Origin: Silurus meridionalis
Taxonomy: Eukaryota > Chordata > Actinopteri > Siluriformes > Siluridae
DNA: 64,000 nt
Assembly (NCBI RefSeq): GCF_014805685.1
Contig: NC_060887.1
Coordinates: 31,616,463-31,680,462, forward strand
Direction: 5' to 3'
Part shown: positions 13,688-23,107 of the stretch, one piece after another
How positions within the stretch are numbered: the stretch's first letter is position 1
Layout of the letters: every line of letters begins with the position of its first letter
Made by a program: the position numbers and the translations under genes
The notes under the pieces: model-generated
The model's database searches: none
Seen by the model: the letters and a program-made list of their open reading frames with translations, nothing else
What the model was told of the DNA's origin: nothing

Positions 13688-13892
13688 ATTAGTAGCCAAT
13701 ATTTGAAAGGACCTACAATATACTGCTTATTTATTGAAACAGAAGTAAATATGTTCCCCCTTTAGTTATTTTATATTAAAAGCTGAAACAATTTACTTGT
13801 ATGGACCAGCCAAATGTCCCCCTAAAGTCAAACCAGTCAGATATTTTTAACCTTAAAGGACATTCGGTCCCCATTAAGCTTCTAACACACAC
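13389..13892. repeat. Two-copy tandem duplication (about 220-bp unit) joined by a CA tract
   Basis: The first copy (about 13389-13610) and the second (about 13686-13892) share, in the same order, 'gtattag', 'atatactgcttatt', 'tttagttatttta', 'aaaagctgaaaca', 'ccaaatgtcccc', 'aaagtcaaac' and 'ggacatt.ggtcccca'. Each copy ends in CA repeats. The copies differ by many substitutions and small indels, so the duplication is not recent. Slippage or unequal exchange between the CA tracts is a simple explanation. Confidence 0.85.
13610..13685. repeat. CA microsatellite, interrupted
   Basis: About 76 bp of CA units with two interruptions (near 13630 and 13647). It is the spacer between the two tandem copies described at 13389-13892. 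Confidence 0.97.
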
Positions 13893-14296
13893 ACACACAC
13901 GGTAAAGGAACAGCTCTCTTGATGATGGACAACATAAAGCCAAATTAAACTACAGAAAATTACAACATGGAAACAAAATAAAAGTAAAATAAAAGCAGAG
14001 GGAAAAGCGGTTCACCATTTGTTCTTCACTCCCGAGGCCTCATACGCGTTTCTTTTCCGTTTATCCAGACTGGAAATAAAGCTCGAGATGAAATCCCTCC
14101 GCGGAACCGAGCCGAGCCGAGCCGAGTAGAACCGATCCGAGCCGAACTGACCTAAGCTTGATCACCGCTTCCAATCAGTAATCACACAACAGCCCGATTA
14201 TTCCTCTCATCTCATTTTAACACTCCTACTGACTTACCACCGCTAACACTCAACCACCGGTCCTCATAAATGTGTGTGTCTGTGTGTGCGGCTTCA

Positions 14297-14357
14297 GAGA
14301 GCGAGAGAGAGAGAGCGAGAGAGAGAGAGAGAGCGAGAGAGAGAGCGAGGGAGAGAG
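14297..14357. repeat. GA-rich microsatellite inside the CpG block
   Basis: Imperfect (GA)n with periodic GC interruptions. It lies where the putative first exon of the minus-strand gene would start, and would read as a pyrimidine-rich (CT)n tract in that transcript. Confidence 0.95.
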
Positions 14358-14406
14358 TCACACTGAGTCATCCACACCGAGAAAAGAGAATCGAAGGAGT
14401 CAGAAT

Positions 14407-14421
14407 GGCGCCCCCTACTGG
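14407..14421 (-). promoter_or_regulatory. CTCF-like core motif
   Basis: The minus strand reads CCAGTAGGGGGCGCC, a full match to the CCASYAGRKGGCRS core consensus. It lies at the upstream edge of the CpG block. Occupancy is inferred only from the motif. Confidence 0.5.
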
Positions 14422-14564
14422 ATTTACAATGGGGTCCAAAAGTCTGAGACCACATTGATGATTTGTTTGTTTGTTTGGAAAACAACATATTTTTTAAAAC
14501 ATATTTTTAAATATTTAAAGAAAAAACTAAAAGGCCAATATACAATCACAGAGGCAGAAGTAGT

Positions 14565-14830
14565 ATTAGTGAAGTCAAGTCAAGTAGGCTTTTATTGTCG
14601 TTCCAACCATATACAGTGCAGAACACAGTGAAAAGAAGCAACGTCCCCCCCAGATCCAAGGTACTGCATCAGACAACATAAATTAACAATAAGGAACACG
14701 GAGATATGCAAAACTCAAAACTAACAACATCAAGTGCACATGTGCAACATTCAGTGTAAAAACAGTAAACACAGTTAATGCAGTGACACTTTAACACTGA
14801 CCAATACAGTACAGAAGTTTTGTGCAAGGG
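14565..14830. repeat. Dispersed repeat with 'tcaagtcaag..gcttttattgtc' head
   Basis: Begins with 'gaagtcaagtcaagtaggc', then 'ttttattgtcgttccaacca', 'tatacagtgcagaacacagt' and 'gcaacgtcc'. The same ordered words occur at 41866-42240 ('tcaagtcaagaagc', 'ttttattgtcatttcaacca', 'cagtacacagt', 'acaacgttcc'), so they are two copies of one family. Probably a non-autonomous element common in teleosts; class not determined. Confidence 0.75.
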
Positions 14831-14875
14831 GAATTTTCATACATTTAATAAATCATTAAATAAATAAGATAATTT

Positions 14876-14930
14876 AAGATAAGATAAGATAAGATAAGAT
14901 AAGATAAGATAAGATAAGATAAGATAAGAT
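14876..14930. repeat. (AAGAT)n pentanucleotide array
   Basis: Eleven AAGAT units, followed directly by 'ataattttatttgtccc..tttgggaaattt', a sequence that commonly accompanies GATAA-type arrays in fish repeats. Confidence 0.95.
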
Positions 14931-15377
14931 ATAATTTTATTTGTCCCACATTTGGGAAATTTCTGATATAAATAGTGTACATGTAAAAATAGTAGTAGTA
15001 GTAGTGAAGAAAAAACAGAGAACACAGAAAGATGATGAAAAGCAACAGACAGTCAATAAATTCTATCTTGATTGTAGCAACACTACTCACTAACACTGTA
15101 CTACCCAAAGTAACAGTTATTCACTGTTAACAATGAATTAATTATTCATATTTACTTATGTATTAGATGCTTAAATCTAACTAATGTTTATCATAAAAAG
15201 TGTTTACTGAGTATAAATCTGAATACTAAATTACTAGCTTTATTAAATCAGCCCAATATTTATAGTAAAAATTTAGATAATGAGCTGAATGCATGAATAT
15301 ATGAATCAGTGCAATCAACTGAGGCATCTACACAGCCAGACTAGCCATTTATAATGCTTTATGTGTCTTATCAAGTG

Positions 15378-15380
<3 letters not shown>

Positions 15381-15450
<70 letters not shown>
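15381..15450. repeat. (TCTA)n tetranucleotide microsatellite
   Basis: About 17 perfect TCTA/GATA units. Likely a highly polymorphic marker. Confidence 0.98.
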
Positions 15451-15511
15451 ATCATCAGTTTTATCACTGTAAATATAAATGTACATGTAATGTAAATGTT
15501 TTACATTGTAA

Positions 15512-15524
15512 TGCCCCCTACTGG
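15512..15524 (-). promoter_or_regulatory. CTCF-like core motif
   Basis: The minus strand reads CCAGTAGGGGGCA, matching the CTCF core over 13 positions and in the same orientation as the motif at 14407-14421, 1.1 kb away. Confidence 0.4.
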
Positions 15525-15880
15525 TTAAAGAGTTTTAGTACATGTAAGTGACATGTAAGAAATATCTGTTTTGCTTGTTTCCTTTTATTTTACATAAGTA
15601 GTAAACAGATATTTATTCAAGCCACTTCACTTATTTTACTCCAAAATAAAATAATGAATGAAGCCACTAGTAACAAAAAACATCAAAATTGTTTGGGAAT
15701 TACATTTTTTACAGCACACCTCTGGCAACATCTGCTTCATGCATTAAACATTAAATTAATGTGTTGCTGTTAACTTACTAAAAAGTTAATTCAATTTAAT
15801 TGGTTTTAACTGTACAATACTGTTATTAAGAATAACACCATAAATGTTTATGGTGGGAAATATGCTACTTACTAAATAAG

Positions 15881-16096
15881 GATGGGTTTCCTTTTGAGTC
15901 TGGTTCCTCTCAATGTTTCTTCCTCATACCATCTAAGGGAGCATTTCCTTGCCACAGTCCCCCAGGCTGGCTCATTGGAGATAAATACACATAATGAACT
16001 TATATTAAAATTTTTGTTCTATAATTCTTAAATTCTGTAAAGCTGCTTTGAGACAATGTTCATTGTGAAAAGCGCTACAGAAATAAACTTGAGCTT
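15881..16096 (+). mobile_element. LINE 3'-tail-like dispersed repeat
   Basis: Contains 'ttgagtctggttcctctcaa', 'gtttcttcctcata', 'gagcatttccttgccac' and the terminal 'gtaaagctgctttgagacaatg..tgtgaaaagcgctacagaaataaa'. This ordered set, ending in 'agcgcta.a.aaataaa', is a widespread fish repeat shared by L2/CR1-like LINE tails and the SINEs that use them. No reverse transcriptase coding sequence is attached. Confidence 0.65.
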
Positions 16097-17944
16097 AAAC
16101 CTCAATACTTCATACAGTTTTGGAAACCACAGCTGCCTGCTGCTTTAACCATAAATTTAACTATTTTGTTACAATGTGTAAGAGAAACTACATTAAACTA
16201 CTAACTACTTGTCTACAAAATGTGTAAAACATCGTGCACACTTGAATTGAAAAAAGCTCTGTAATGTGGGCTATAAAAGAATTTAGCCTGTAAACATGTC
16301 AACTAACTATTAAAGCGTGTAATGGAAATGTTCCTTTGTTCCTGTAATACTAATTAATTAAAGCCTGCATGATGCATAAACTAAGGATTAGGGACTATAT
16401 GATAATAATATAGTTCATCAAAGGATAAAAGGTAAAAAAGCACCAATGTAACTCTTTTAACATATTGCAGTGAGCGATATCATCATATCAACTGCTGTAA
16501 TGTAACTTATAATATCTGTGAAATGTATGTGCTTGTGAACATTATAAACAGTACACATATGAGGCAAGTAAACAAAAAGTCATAATTTTGGCAAAAAAAA
16601 TCTTGCTTATTCCTTCAGCAACTTGCAATGTATTGAATGTGTTTAGACTTTGGGTGCCATTTATTATACTTATATATTTATTATACACAGTTTTCATTCA
16701 ATCTTCAAGTACAGGCTGTAACTTTGGCAGATTAAATATAATCAGCTCATGTTATATTATATCCAATAATTAATAAACATTTTCTTGATAGTTGTTAGAT
16801 TTGTTTAAAGATAAAAAAATAAAAATATGCAAATATACTGTATTTATACTGTACGTTGTTGAGATAACACATTCCATTCAATTTGAAGATTGAAAGGTGC
16901 GCGATGTTAAAAATAGCAACTTTCTAATTAAAATATTGGGTAAATGTGTAATGCCCTGCATTTTAAAAGACAGCATTAAGAAAAAAAGAGTTATTATGAG
17001 TTACTATCGCTTCAGATTATTTTGCATGTAATGTGATTAATGTTTATAATATAGCTAGTTATTAATTCAACAAGGAATTTAGGTAAGGAAATATGTTTAT
17101 TTCATATTTTTAAAAGCAATTAGGAATATATATCTATTCAAATTACTTGAAATTATTGTTATCTTCCACCTCATCCAATGCAAATAAGTTTGTGCCTGAT
17201 CTATAAGTTCTATAAGTCTATAACTGCATGCTCTAAATCTCATTTATTTATATTTATTACTTCTTACTCACATATCTTTAATAGTTCATTTCTGGTGAGC
17301 CTGGACAGGGCCACATTTGAAAATTTATAGTTAATGCTGCATTTCAAAGCCATGAAGCTTTTTTTTTACTGATCATCTAGTGCAAATTTCCCTGCCGCCC
17401 TCACCTTTATAATTATTCACTGTAGTTATCAGGTTTTTCAGTAGTTACAATGTGCATTACATACATGTTTAATTTACATGCAGTGAATCAATTCTGTCTG
17501 ATAGTAGTGATGCTTTAATTAACACGGTTTATTAAAGAAGTTCATTGCTAGTGATGTATTGAGGATAAATATACAGTTTATAAAGTATAAAATAATTGTT
17601 TTGTTAGGAGATTGAGAGGTGAACATGAGCAGCCTCTGGTGTTTCTGAAAGGTATTACATTCCAAGAAGATTTTCAAATATATGATTTGATGTAATGTAT
17701 TAAATACAAATGTTTCTAATGAAAAAATATGTGACTAGTTGACCTTTTCAGTTCAAGTTTAGGCTTTAAAATCTCCACAAAGTTAAAACAAAATATATAC
17801 ATTATATATCTATAATAAAAATATTTTTGTTTTAATATATTTTTGGTGAGTAATTAATAAAAAGATTTTTAGTTTTCAGTAATTATTCAGTAATTGTATT
17901 AATGTATACCATTGTCATGCTGTTCATCTTATAACAATTTTGAC

Positions 17945-18224
17945 AAGAGAGTGCTGGATAACAATGGCACTCACACAAAATATTGACAATTTGAACACAG
18001 TTTTGGCACGTTCACTTAGGTTGTACTCACTTTTGTTGCCAGCTATTTAGACAATAATGGTATGTTGAGTGATTTTCAGAGGACAGTAAATCTGTACTGC
18101 TATTCAAGCTGCACATTGACTAATCTAAAGTATATCCAAGTTTCATTTCTATGGTATTTTCCCTAGAGAAAATATTCTACAATGGTTACTGATGCAGGGT
18201 TGTACTTACATTTGTAAGATACTA

Positions 18225-18226
<2 letters not shown>
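17945..18226 (-). mobile_element. End of a Tc1-like transposon (transposase absent)
   Basis: Shows the characteristic order 'aatggcactcacacaaaatattgac', 'ttcacttagg', 'ttgtactcacttttgttgcc', 'tttagacaataatgg', 'gaggacagtaaat..ctgta' and the terminal 'ttgtaagatacta'. This is one long terminal region of a fish Tc1-like element whose ends carry 'agtgagtacacccc' motifs. A related, smaller derivative is at 37432-37659. Immediately followed by a TA microsatellite. Confidence 0.75.

Positions 18227-18233
<7 letters not shown>

Positions 18234-18296
<63 letters not shown>
18234..18296. repeat. (TA)n microsatellite
   Basis: About 31 TA units abutting the Tc1-like end. Confidence 0.98.
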
Positions 18297-18300
<4 letters not shown>

Positions 18301-19012
18301 TGGGGATAAGTGCTTTGCTTCAGATGTTGTGATATTGAACACGGGTATTTTTATGATCTCATGTGGACTCATGGAGTTTGTAATAGGGTTCACAATATGC
18401 ACACACTTAACATCCTTTTTAGCACTCTCAGTATGATTTGTCTTTGCTATAACTATATACAGTATTGATTTAGAATAATCCTTCAGTCTGGTATCACTTG
18501 TGAAATAGGTCTGGTTCCAATCATTATTTTCTCCTCTCGACAGTTCTTCTTTTCCACTGTGGCATCTGGATTTTTTTTAAAGCTGCTCTGTGGCTGAAAG
18601 CACAATACAAATGAATTTAAACATTGTGCTTGTTGATAACCCAAACCCTTCACCTTCAGACCCTTTGATTTCAACTCTGTCTTTGTCTTTTGTCTGTTTT
18701 ACTAATAAACTTCGATTTGCATCCAGATTCATGACAGACTACACCACATAAACATCTCAGACTAAATATGTTTAAGAACTTGAAGTTTTAAGATGGGGGG
18801 GTTGGGGGGGTGTAATTTCCAGGCCATTATGCATAGGAAATAAAAAGCCATCCAGCATGTCTTACGAAAGGTTTTATTGGATCTGAATCTTTGGAATGTA
18901 TGTTTAGCTAAGCTGTTGAGAGAACAGTAGACACTGTTGATTTTTTTTCTTTTTATGATGGAGTGTTGAAATACAAAACATTGATTGACAGTTTTTTTTA
19001 AGGCCTTGCTGT

Positions 19013-19018
19013 TTTATT
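19013..19018 (-). terminator. Candidate distal polyadenylation signal AATAAA of nrp1
   Basis: TTTATT on the plus strand, read as AATAAA in the nrp1 sense. A GT/T-rich element lies about 30-45 nt downstream, as expected for CstF binding. Chosen over the nearer hexamers because of this context; alternatives remain possible. Confidence 0.45.
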
Positions 19019-20618
19019 CAGATTTTCCTTCCTATAACAGCAATTACAGAATCAGTATTGAAAATAAAAGTTTCTCCCCTTCTTCTTGTGTAAAAAATAA
19101 AAGAAAAAGGAAAAAAAACAAAAGCACAAATTTCGATTTGACGATACAAAACCAAAGATAATCAATCAGCTAAATGGGAACTTTACTATAGGAAATTTGT
19201 ATACCTTTTTCAATAATGAAAACATCTCAATAACCATATATTTCAGAATTATTTTACTTATTCTGAAACTATTAAAAAAAATGAACACTGTCCTTTTTTT
19301 TTTAATGAAGATTTCGTTTTTGTACAAATGAATGCTATAAACACATAAACCTCTTTAAATATATCTATCAGTGCAACATTGTTTCTTTTTTTTCCCTTGA
19401 TGCTACAGTATGCTTTCTTCATCAAAACCGCACTGAAGCTAGTCGGCCTTTAGCTTCAGTGATCACACAGGTAGCATTGAGAAACGGGGTCATGGCATTG
19501 CAAACTACTGGAGAGAAATGAATAGAAAAACGTGTTTGCCACAGAACACAGCACAGCACAGAAACATACCAAGAAACCCTTAAAATATGAATCAGTTTAG
19601 GTGTGTACGTGTGTATGTGTGTGCATATGTTTGTGTGTGTGTAAAAGAAAGTGAGACAGAAAGGGAATGAGAAAGTGAAGTACTCTGGGTTATGTGTGAT
19701 ACAGAATGTGTGATATGAAGTTCTTAGGTTTTATATTGTTATTAGATGTTGAATGATGAGCCAGCGTTCCACGTGCTGGATTAAGTCTCAGTCCCTAATA
19801 TGCTGTTCTTTTTTTAGTCAAGATCAGTGCCTTATCTGAATATGAGCTGATGCACATCCTCTGTATTGTGTATGCTGTTTATTCTGTGTGATTTGAGGCA
19901 AAAATCCTTTGGTACAGATGCAATGGCCAAAGTAATGATCATTGTGAGGCAAACACGAGGCAAACGTGACATCACCGAGAACGAGTTCGTCCAGAAGACA
20001 AGGTCAGAGATGAGAGACAAGCTATGACGATTTGCCAAATATCACAAAGATGATAGCACCATTCTTATTCTAGTCACTCACGCAAGACAGATGACGACAA
20101 AGTGCATTTCGAGGCGAGAGGGTGATTTAACAATGCGGAATCGAGGTGAGGATGACGATGTTGGTTTGTTCATTTCTGTCATGATGGCAAAACTGAGCAA
20201 TAAAGAAAAACAGGGGGAAAAAAAAGAATGGGTAACACCTGATTTTCTTTCAGCCTTACGGATGATCATAAAACACCTGAATGGATTGAATGGACTTGTA
20301 AATGTATGTGAGATGTAGGTGAAGGGAGGTGCTTTATTTGTCAGAGAATAAGTGTTTGTGTTTTATGTGTGTGCGTGTTTGTGTTTTGCGTGTGTGTGAA
20401 CCACCAGCGTTTTAACACATTAGCTGCATTTCTGGGAAAGGTGATAAAGCAACCCAAACAAGACGAAAAGCACACGTTTTTCACCTTCACAAAACAGTCA
20501 GACGATTGTATTTACAACACCAAAGAAAAAAAGGGATATTGCAGCTTATTTTTTTGTTCTTTTGTTTTTTTTACTCGTTTTCTTTGAAAAGGGCAATAAA
20601 ATATATTAAAACTTACTG

Positions 20619-20626
20619 TATGTACA
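20619..20626 (-). promoter_or_regulatory. Pumilio-response-element-like motif in the 3' UTR
   Basis: Minus strand TGTACATA matches the UGUANAUA consensus. An 8-base match in an AT-rich UTR can occur by chance. Confidence 0.3.
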
Positions 20627-21348
20627 ATATGTGGGCTCTCAACATTAAAGCGCAATGAATAAACCGGGTCATGATTGCAGGGTCAGGTGACCAGCATTTA
20701 TGTTTTTGTTTATTATTCGTTTTCTTTTTCATCCTTCGTTTTTGTGTGTTTGTCTTTGTTTCCAGAACAAAAAAGGATGAAAGAAAATTTTTACAACTTA
20801 AAAATGAGGCCAAGAAAGATGTACCAAAGGCACTGACTGAACCACGCTGTCAGATACGTGTCCCATTATGGGCTATCAGACATGGTTCGTTTTGGATTTT
20901 TTTCACATCTTCTTTAAACGAAAAAAAAAAAAAAGAAATGTTCAAGATGTTTTTCATTCTTCCAGACAAAATGATAAATACATATAACATTTTCATATAT
21001 TGGTCTCAACACCAGCATCCGATTGTAAAAATGAGCAACTAAAAAATAATAAAAAATAATAAAATTAAAAAATTAAAATAATCATCTAAATCCTCTGTAC
21101 ATATTCTTTTTGTTTGTTCGTTTTTTCATCTTCAACCTCAGATTCAATGTTTTTGTACACAGTGTCCCCTACTGGTGGGTTCTGTTCACTGCAGCTCCTG
21201 AGAAAAACACGGCTCAGTCCCTGTTCTCTTCTCATTGGTTCTCAGAAACTTGTCCTCATCCAACAGGAGAGCGCCGTCAGTCTGTTTATTTTATTTTTAT
21301 TGTTTGCCCGCCTCCCTGAGGAAAGCTGTCCTCGCATTGGCTGGCGCC

Positions 21349-21635
21349 TCACGCTTCTGAGTATGAGTTCTGTGAGTTGATCTTGTCCTTCTTTAGCTTG
21401 ACGCCATCCACCAGCTCGAAGTTATAGTTCTCCAGAGCAGATAAGTTCCTGTCGGCCATGGAGCCATGCGAGCAGGCGCAGTACAAAACCACGCCACAGA
21501 TGGCACCCAGGAAGACGCCCAGGGCGCTCATGGCGATGATAGTGATCAGAATGGGGTCCAAAGTGTTCAGCATGTTCCCTGTTCCACTGATATCCTTGTT
21601 CTCGACAGTCTTTGGGAAGTTGGTGATGTCCACAG
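21349..21635 (-). CDS. nrp1: nrp1 exon 17: juxtamembrane region, transmembrane helix, cytoplasmic tail
   Basis: Terminal coding exon. It starts after 'tctctag' with 2 nt of a split codon and reads [14 protein letters not shown], then a hydrophobic helix ([20 protein letters not shown] and on to VVLYCAC) carrying the GxxxG-type spacing involved in neuropilin dimerisation. A tail of about 40 residues follows, including [20 protein letters not shown]. It ends in Ser-Glu-Ala, the known ligand of the GIPC1/synectin PDZ domain. Tail and helix are the most conserved parts of neuropilin-1. Stop TGA at 21349-21351. Confidence 0.97.
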
Positions 21636-22229
21636 CTAGAGAAAGAAAACAAACAGTAGAAAAATTATTCACAGATGAAGTAATCTGCTTGAGTAGAAAT
21701 TGCAATAACTGAGATAAGAACTAGAGAGAAAATTGTAGGAACTAGACATACAAATCTGCAAATGTGTTAAAGGATTTTATTCTTTTTTGTGCAAGGTTAT
21801 GTACAGTATCAAATCATGCCCATGGTCCCATCTGTCAAGTTTGGCTCAGCCTGGTCTGACTTTTTCAGTCAATAGTCAGTTCAGTCAGTAAACTTTAGTA
21901 AAAATAAGATCAACACTTTAAATAATGCTGCAAGTTCCAAGGTACTACATGTACAATATGATATGAAAATAAATAATTAAACCTGCTTGAAATGGTTTCT
22001 GTTAAAAAAAAAAGAAAAGCCAAACTGAATTTCTGAATTACATACAGTCTAGCTGTATTAACCAATCAGAAAACATGACTGCAAAACAGGCATTACTCCC
22101 TTCCTGTCAGTTCTATTAAACATGCATGGACAGTCTGTATATAAGGGGTGGTGATAAATAAGCAGGAAGTGAGGTGCTAGTGAAGCATGAAGGAGTAGGA
22201 AATAAGCAGATAAGGCAATATACATTAAC

Positions 22230-22278
<49 letters not shown>

Positions 22279-23057
22279 TTTGGGTGTTTGAATTTTTCCT
22301 AGCACATCAACACCATCAATCCAACTTCGTTTAAGTTTGTAATAATTACTATTACGTCTATATGTGGTGTAACTTATGAAGACGTTTTAGTGCCATGTTA
22401 CGAATAAATCTAAGATTATGAGAATAAAGTCGTAGCACAAATTTTTTTTATTCGAAATCAAGTTGAAATTACGAGAATAAAGTCGTGGCATTACAATGAT
22501 AAAGTCGTAGCAGCATGACTGAAGCATTGGTGTATCTCTCTCTTGAGAAACACATCTCCCCTACGAATATTCTTAGAGTCAACCACTGGTTGCAATTTCA
22601 GACTGCACAATAGAGGCAATTTCTGTAAATGAGTCTTTTCTGTACAGATCAATTAACGAATTTGTTTCTTCTCAGCACTACAACTGACAGTTTGCGAAGC
22701 GTGTACCGTTACACCCCTTGTGGCTGCTGATGTTTGAAATGACGCTGTTTGTGTACCGAATCTTTCTGGGCCATCAATTTTAAGCTGCATTTGAGCAATA
22801 GCACCCTCTCAGGTCACAAAATACAATGGTCACAGAATCTGCTGTAACACTGGCATGACAGTACTTCAGCCGGTGCTGCTACGAGTTTATTCTCTTAATT
22901 TCGACTTTATTCTTGTAGTTCTATTTTTTATTCTCATTATCGTATTTATAAAAAAAAATTTATGTGGCACTGAAATGCTGTCATAGTAACAAAAACAGGA
23001 AACTTACGGAATTTTGCGAAGTCTTCAGCTAGCATGGGTTCTGTAGGGACATCTGGG

Positions 23058-23107
<50 letters not shown>

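Larger units (their letters stand above)
7648..14029. other. Non-coding stretch rich in old repeats
   Basis: No supported exon. It holds a TA microsatellite (9013-9066), a degenerate pogo/Tigger element (9160-9770), a minus-strand tRNA-SINE (10987-11104), a second Tigger-like terminal fragment (12148-12420) and a two-copy tandem duplication with a CA-rich spacer (13389-13892), listed separately. The rest is unique AT-rich sequence. Confidence 0.6.
14030..14460 (-). promoter_or_regulatory. CpG-rich putative promoter and untranslated first exon of the next gene downstream of nrp1
   Basis: A local CpG-dense island (many CpG between 14030 and 14150, including iterated 'ccgag' units and 'ccgcgg') sits in otherwise AT-rich, CpG-poor DNA. 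Reading the minus strand, 'gcggtg|gtaagt' gives a near-perfect splice donor at 14232-14237, so an exon would end at 14238 after starting near 14400-14460. Upstream on that strand lie an AP-1-like 'atgactcag' and a CTCF-like motif (14407-14421). No translation start with a long frame is present, consistent with a 5' UTR exon. In human and other vertebrates ITGB1 lies downstream of NRP1 on the same strand and has a non-coding first exon, so itgb1 is a reasonable but unproven identity; no integrin coding exon is visible in 1-14237. Confidence 0.4.
14460..18983. other. Spacer between the CpG block and the nrp1 3' end
   Basis: Very AT-rich, without supported exons. It carries a dispersed repeat (14565-14830), an AAGAT pentamer array (14876-14930), a TATC array (15381-15450), a CTCF-like motif (15512-15524), a LINE-tail-like repeat (15881-16096), a Tc1-element end (17945-18226), a TA microsatellite (18234-18296) and a double G-run (18795-18810). 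On the minus strand this is downstream of the nrp1 poly(A) signal candidates. Confidence 0.6.
18984..21348 (-). other. nrp1: Probable 3' untranslated region of nrp1
   Basis: Follows the nrp1 stop codon on the minus strand. It is AT-rich with T- and A-runs and has no other gene. AATAAA hexamers on the minus strand occur at 19013-19018, 19878-19883, 20333-20338, 20709-20714 and 21285-21290. The distal one (19013-19018) is followed by the GT-rich 'tgttttgtatttc', a good cleavage context, which would give a UTR of about 2.35 kb, similar to the long 3' UTR of mammalian NRP1. A Pumilio-type TGTACATA sits at 20619-20626 on the minus strand. The true end and isoforms need transcript evidence. Confidence 0.6.
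21636..23007 (-). other. nrp1: nrp1 intron 16
   Basis: 1372 bp with donor 'gtaagt' and acceptor 'ctctag'. Contains a GT microsatellite (22231-22277) and a MITE-like inverted-repeat element (22385-22977) that occupies much of the intron and ends about 30 bp from the exon 16 donor. Confidence 0.9.

Noticed and set aside
14270..14631. 119-residue plus-strand frame with Arg-Glu/Ser repeats
   Set aside because: It is created by the GA tract. No domain or splice support, and the CpG and donor evidence points to the minus strand.
15381..15450. CRISPR-like array
   Set aside because: Perfect tetranucleotide repeat without unique spacers, in a vertebrate context.
20671..21042. 123-residue plus-strand frame
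   Set aside because: It lies antisense to the nrp1 3' UTR and is Phe/Lys-rich from T and A runs. No domain.
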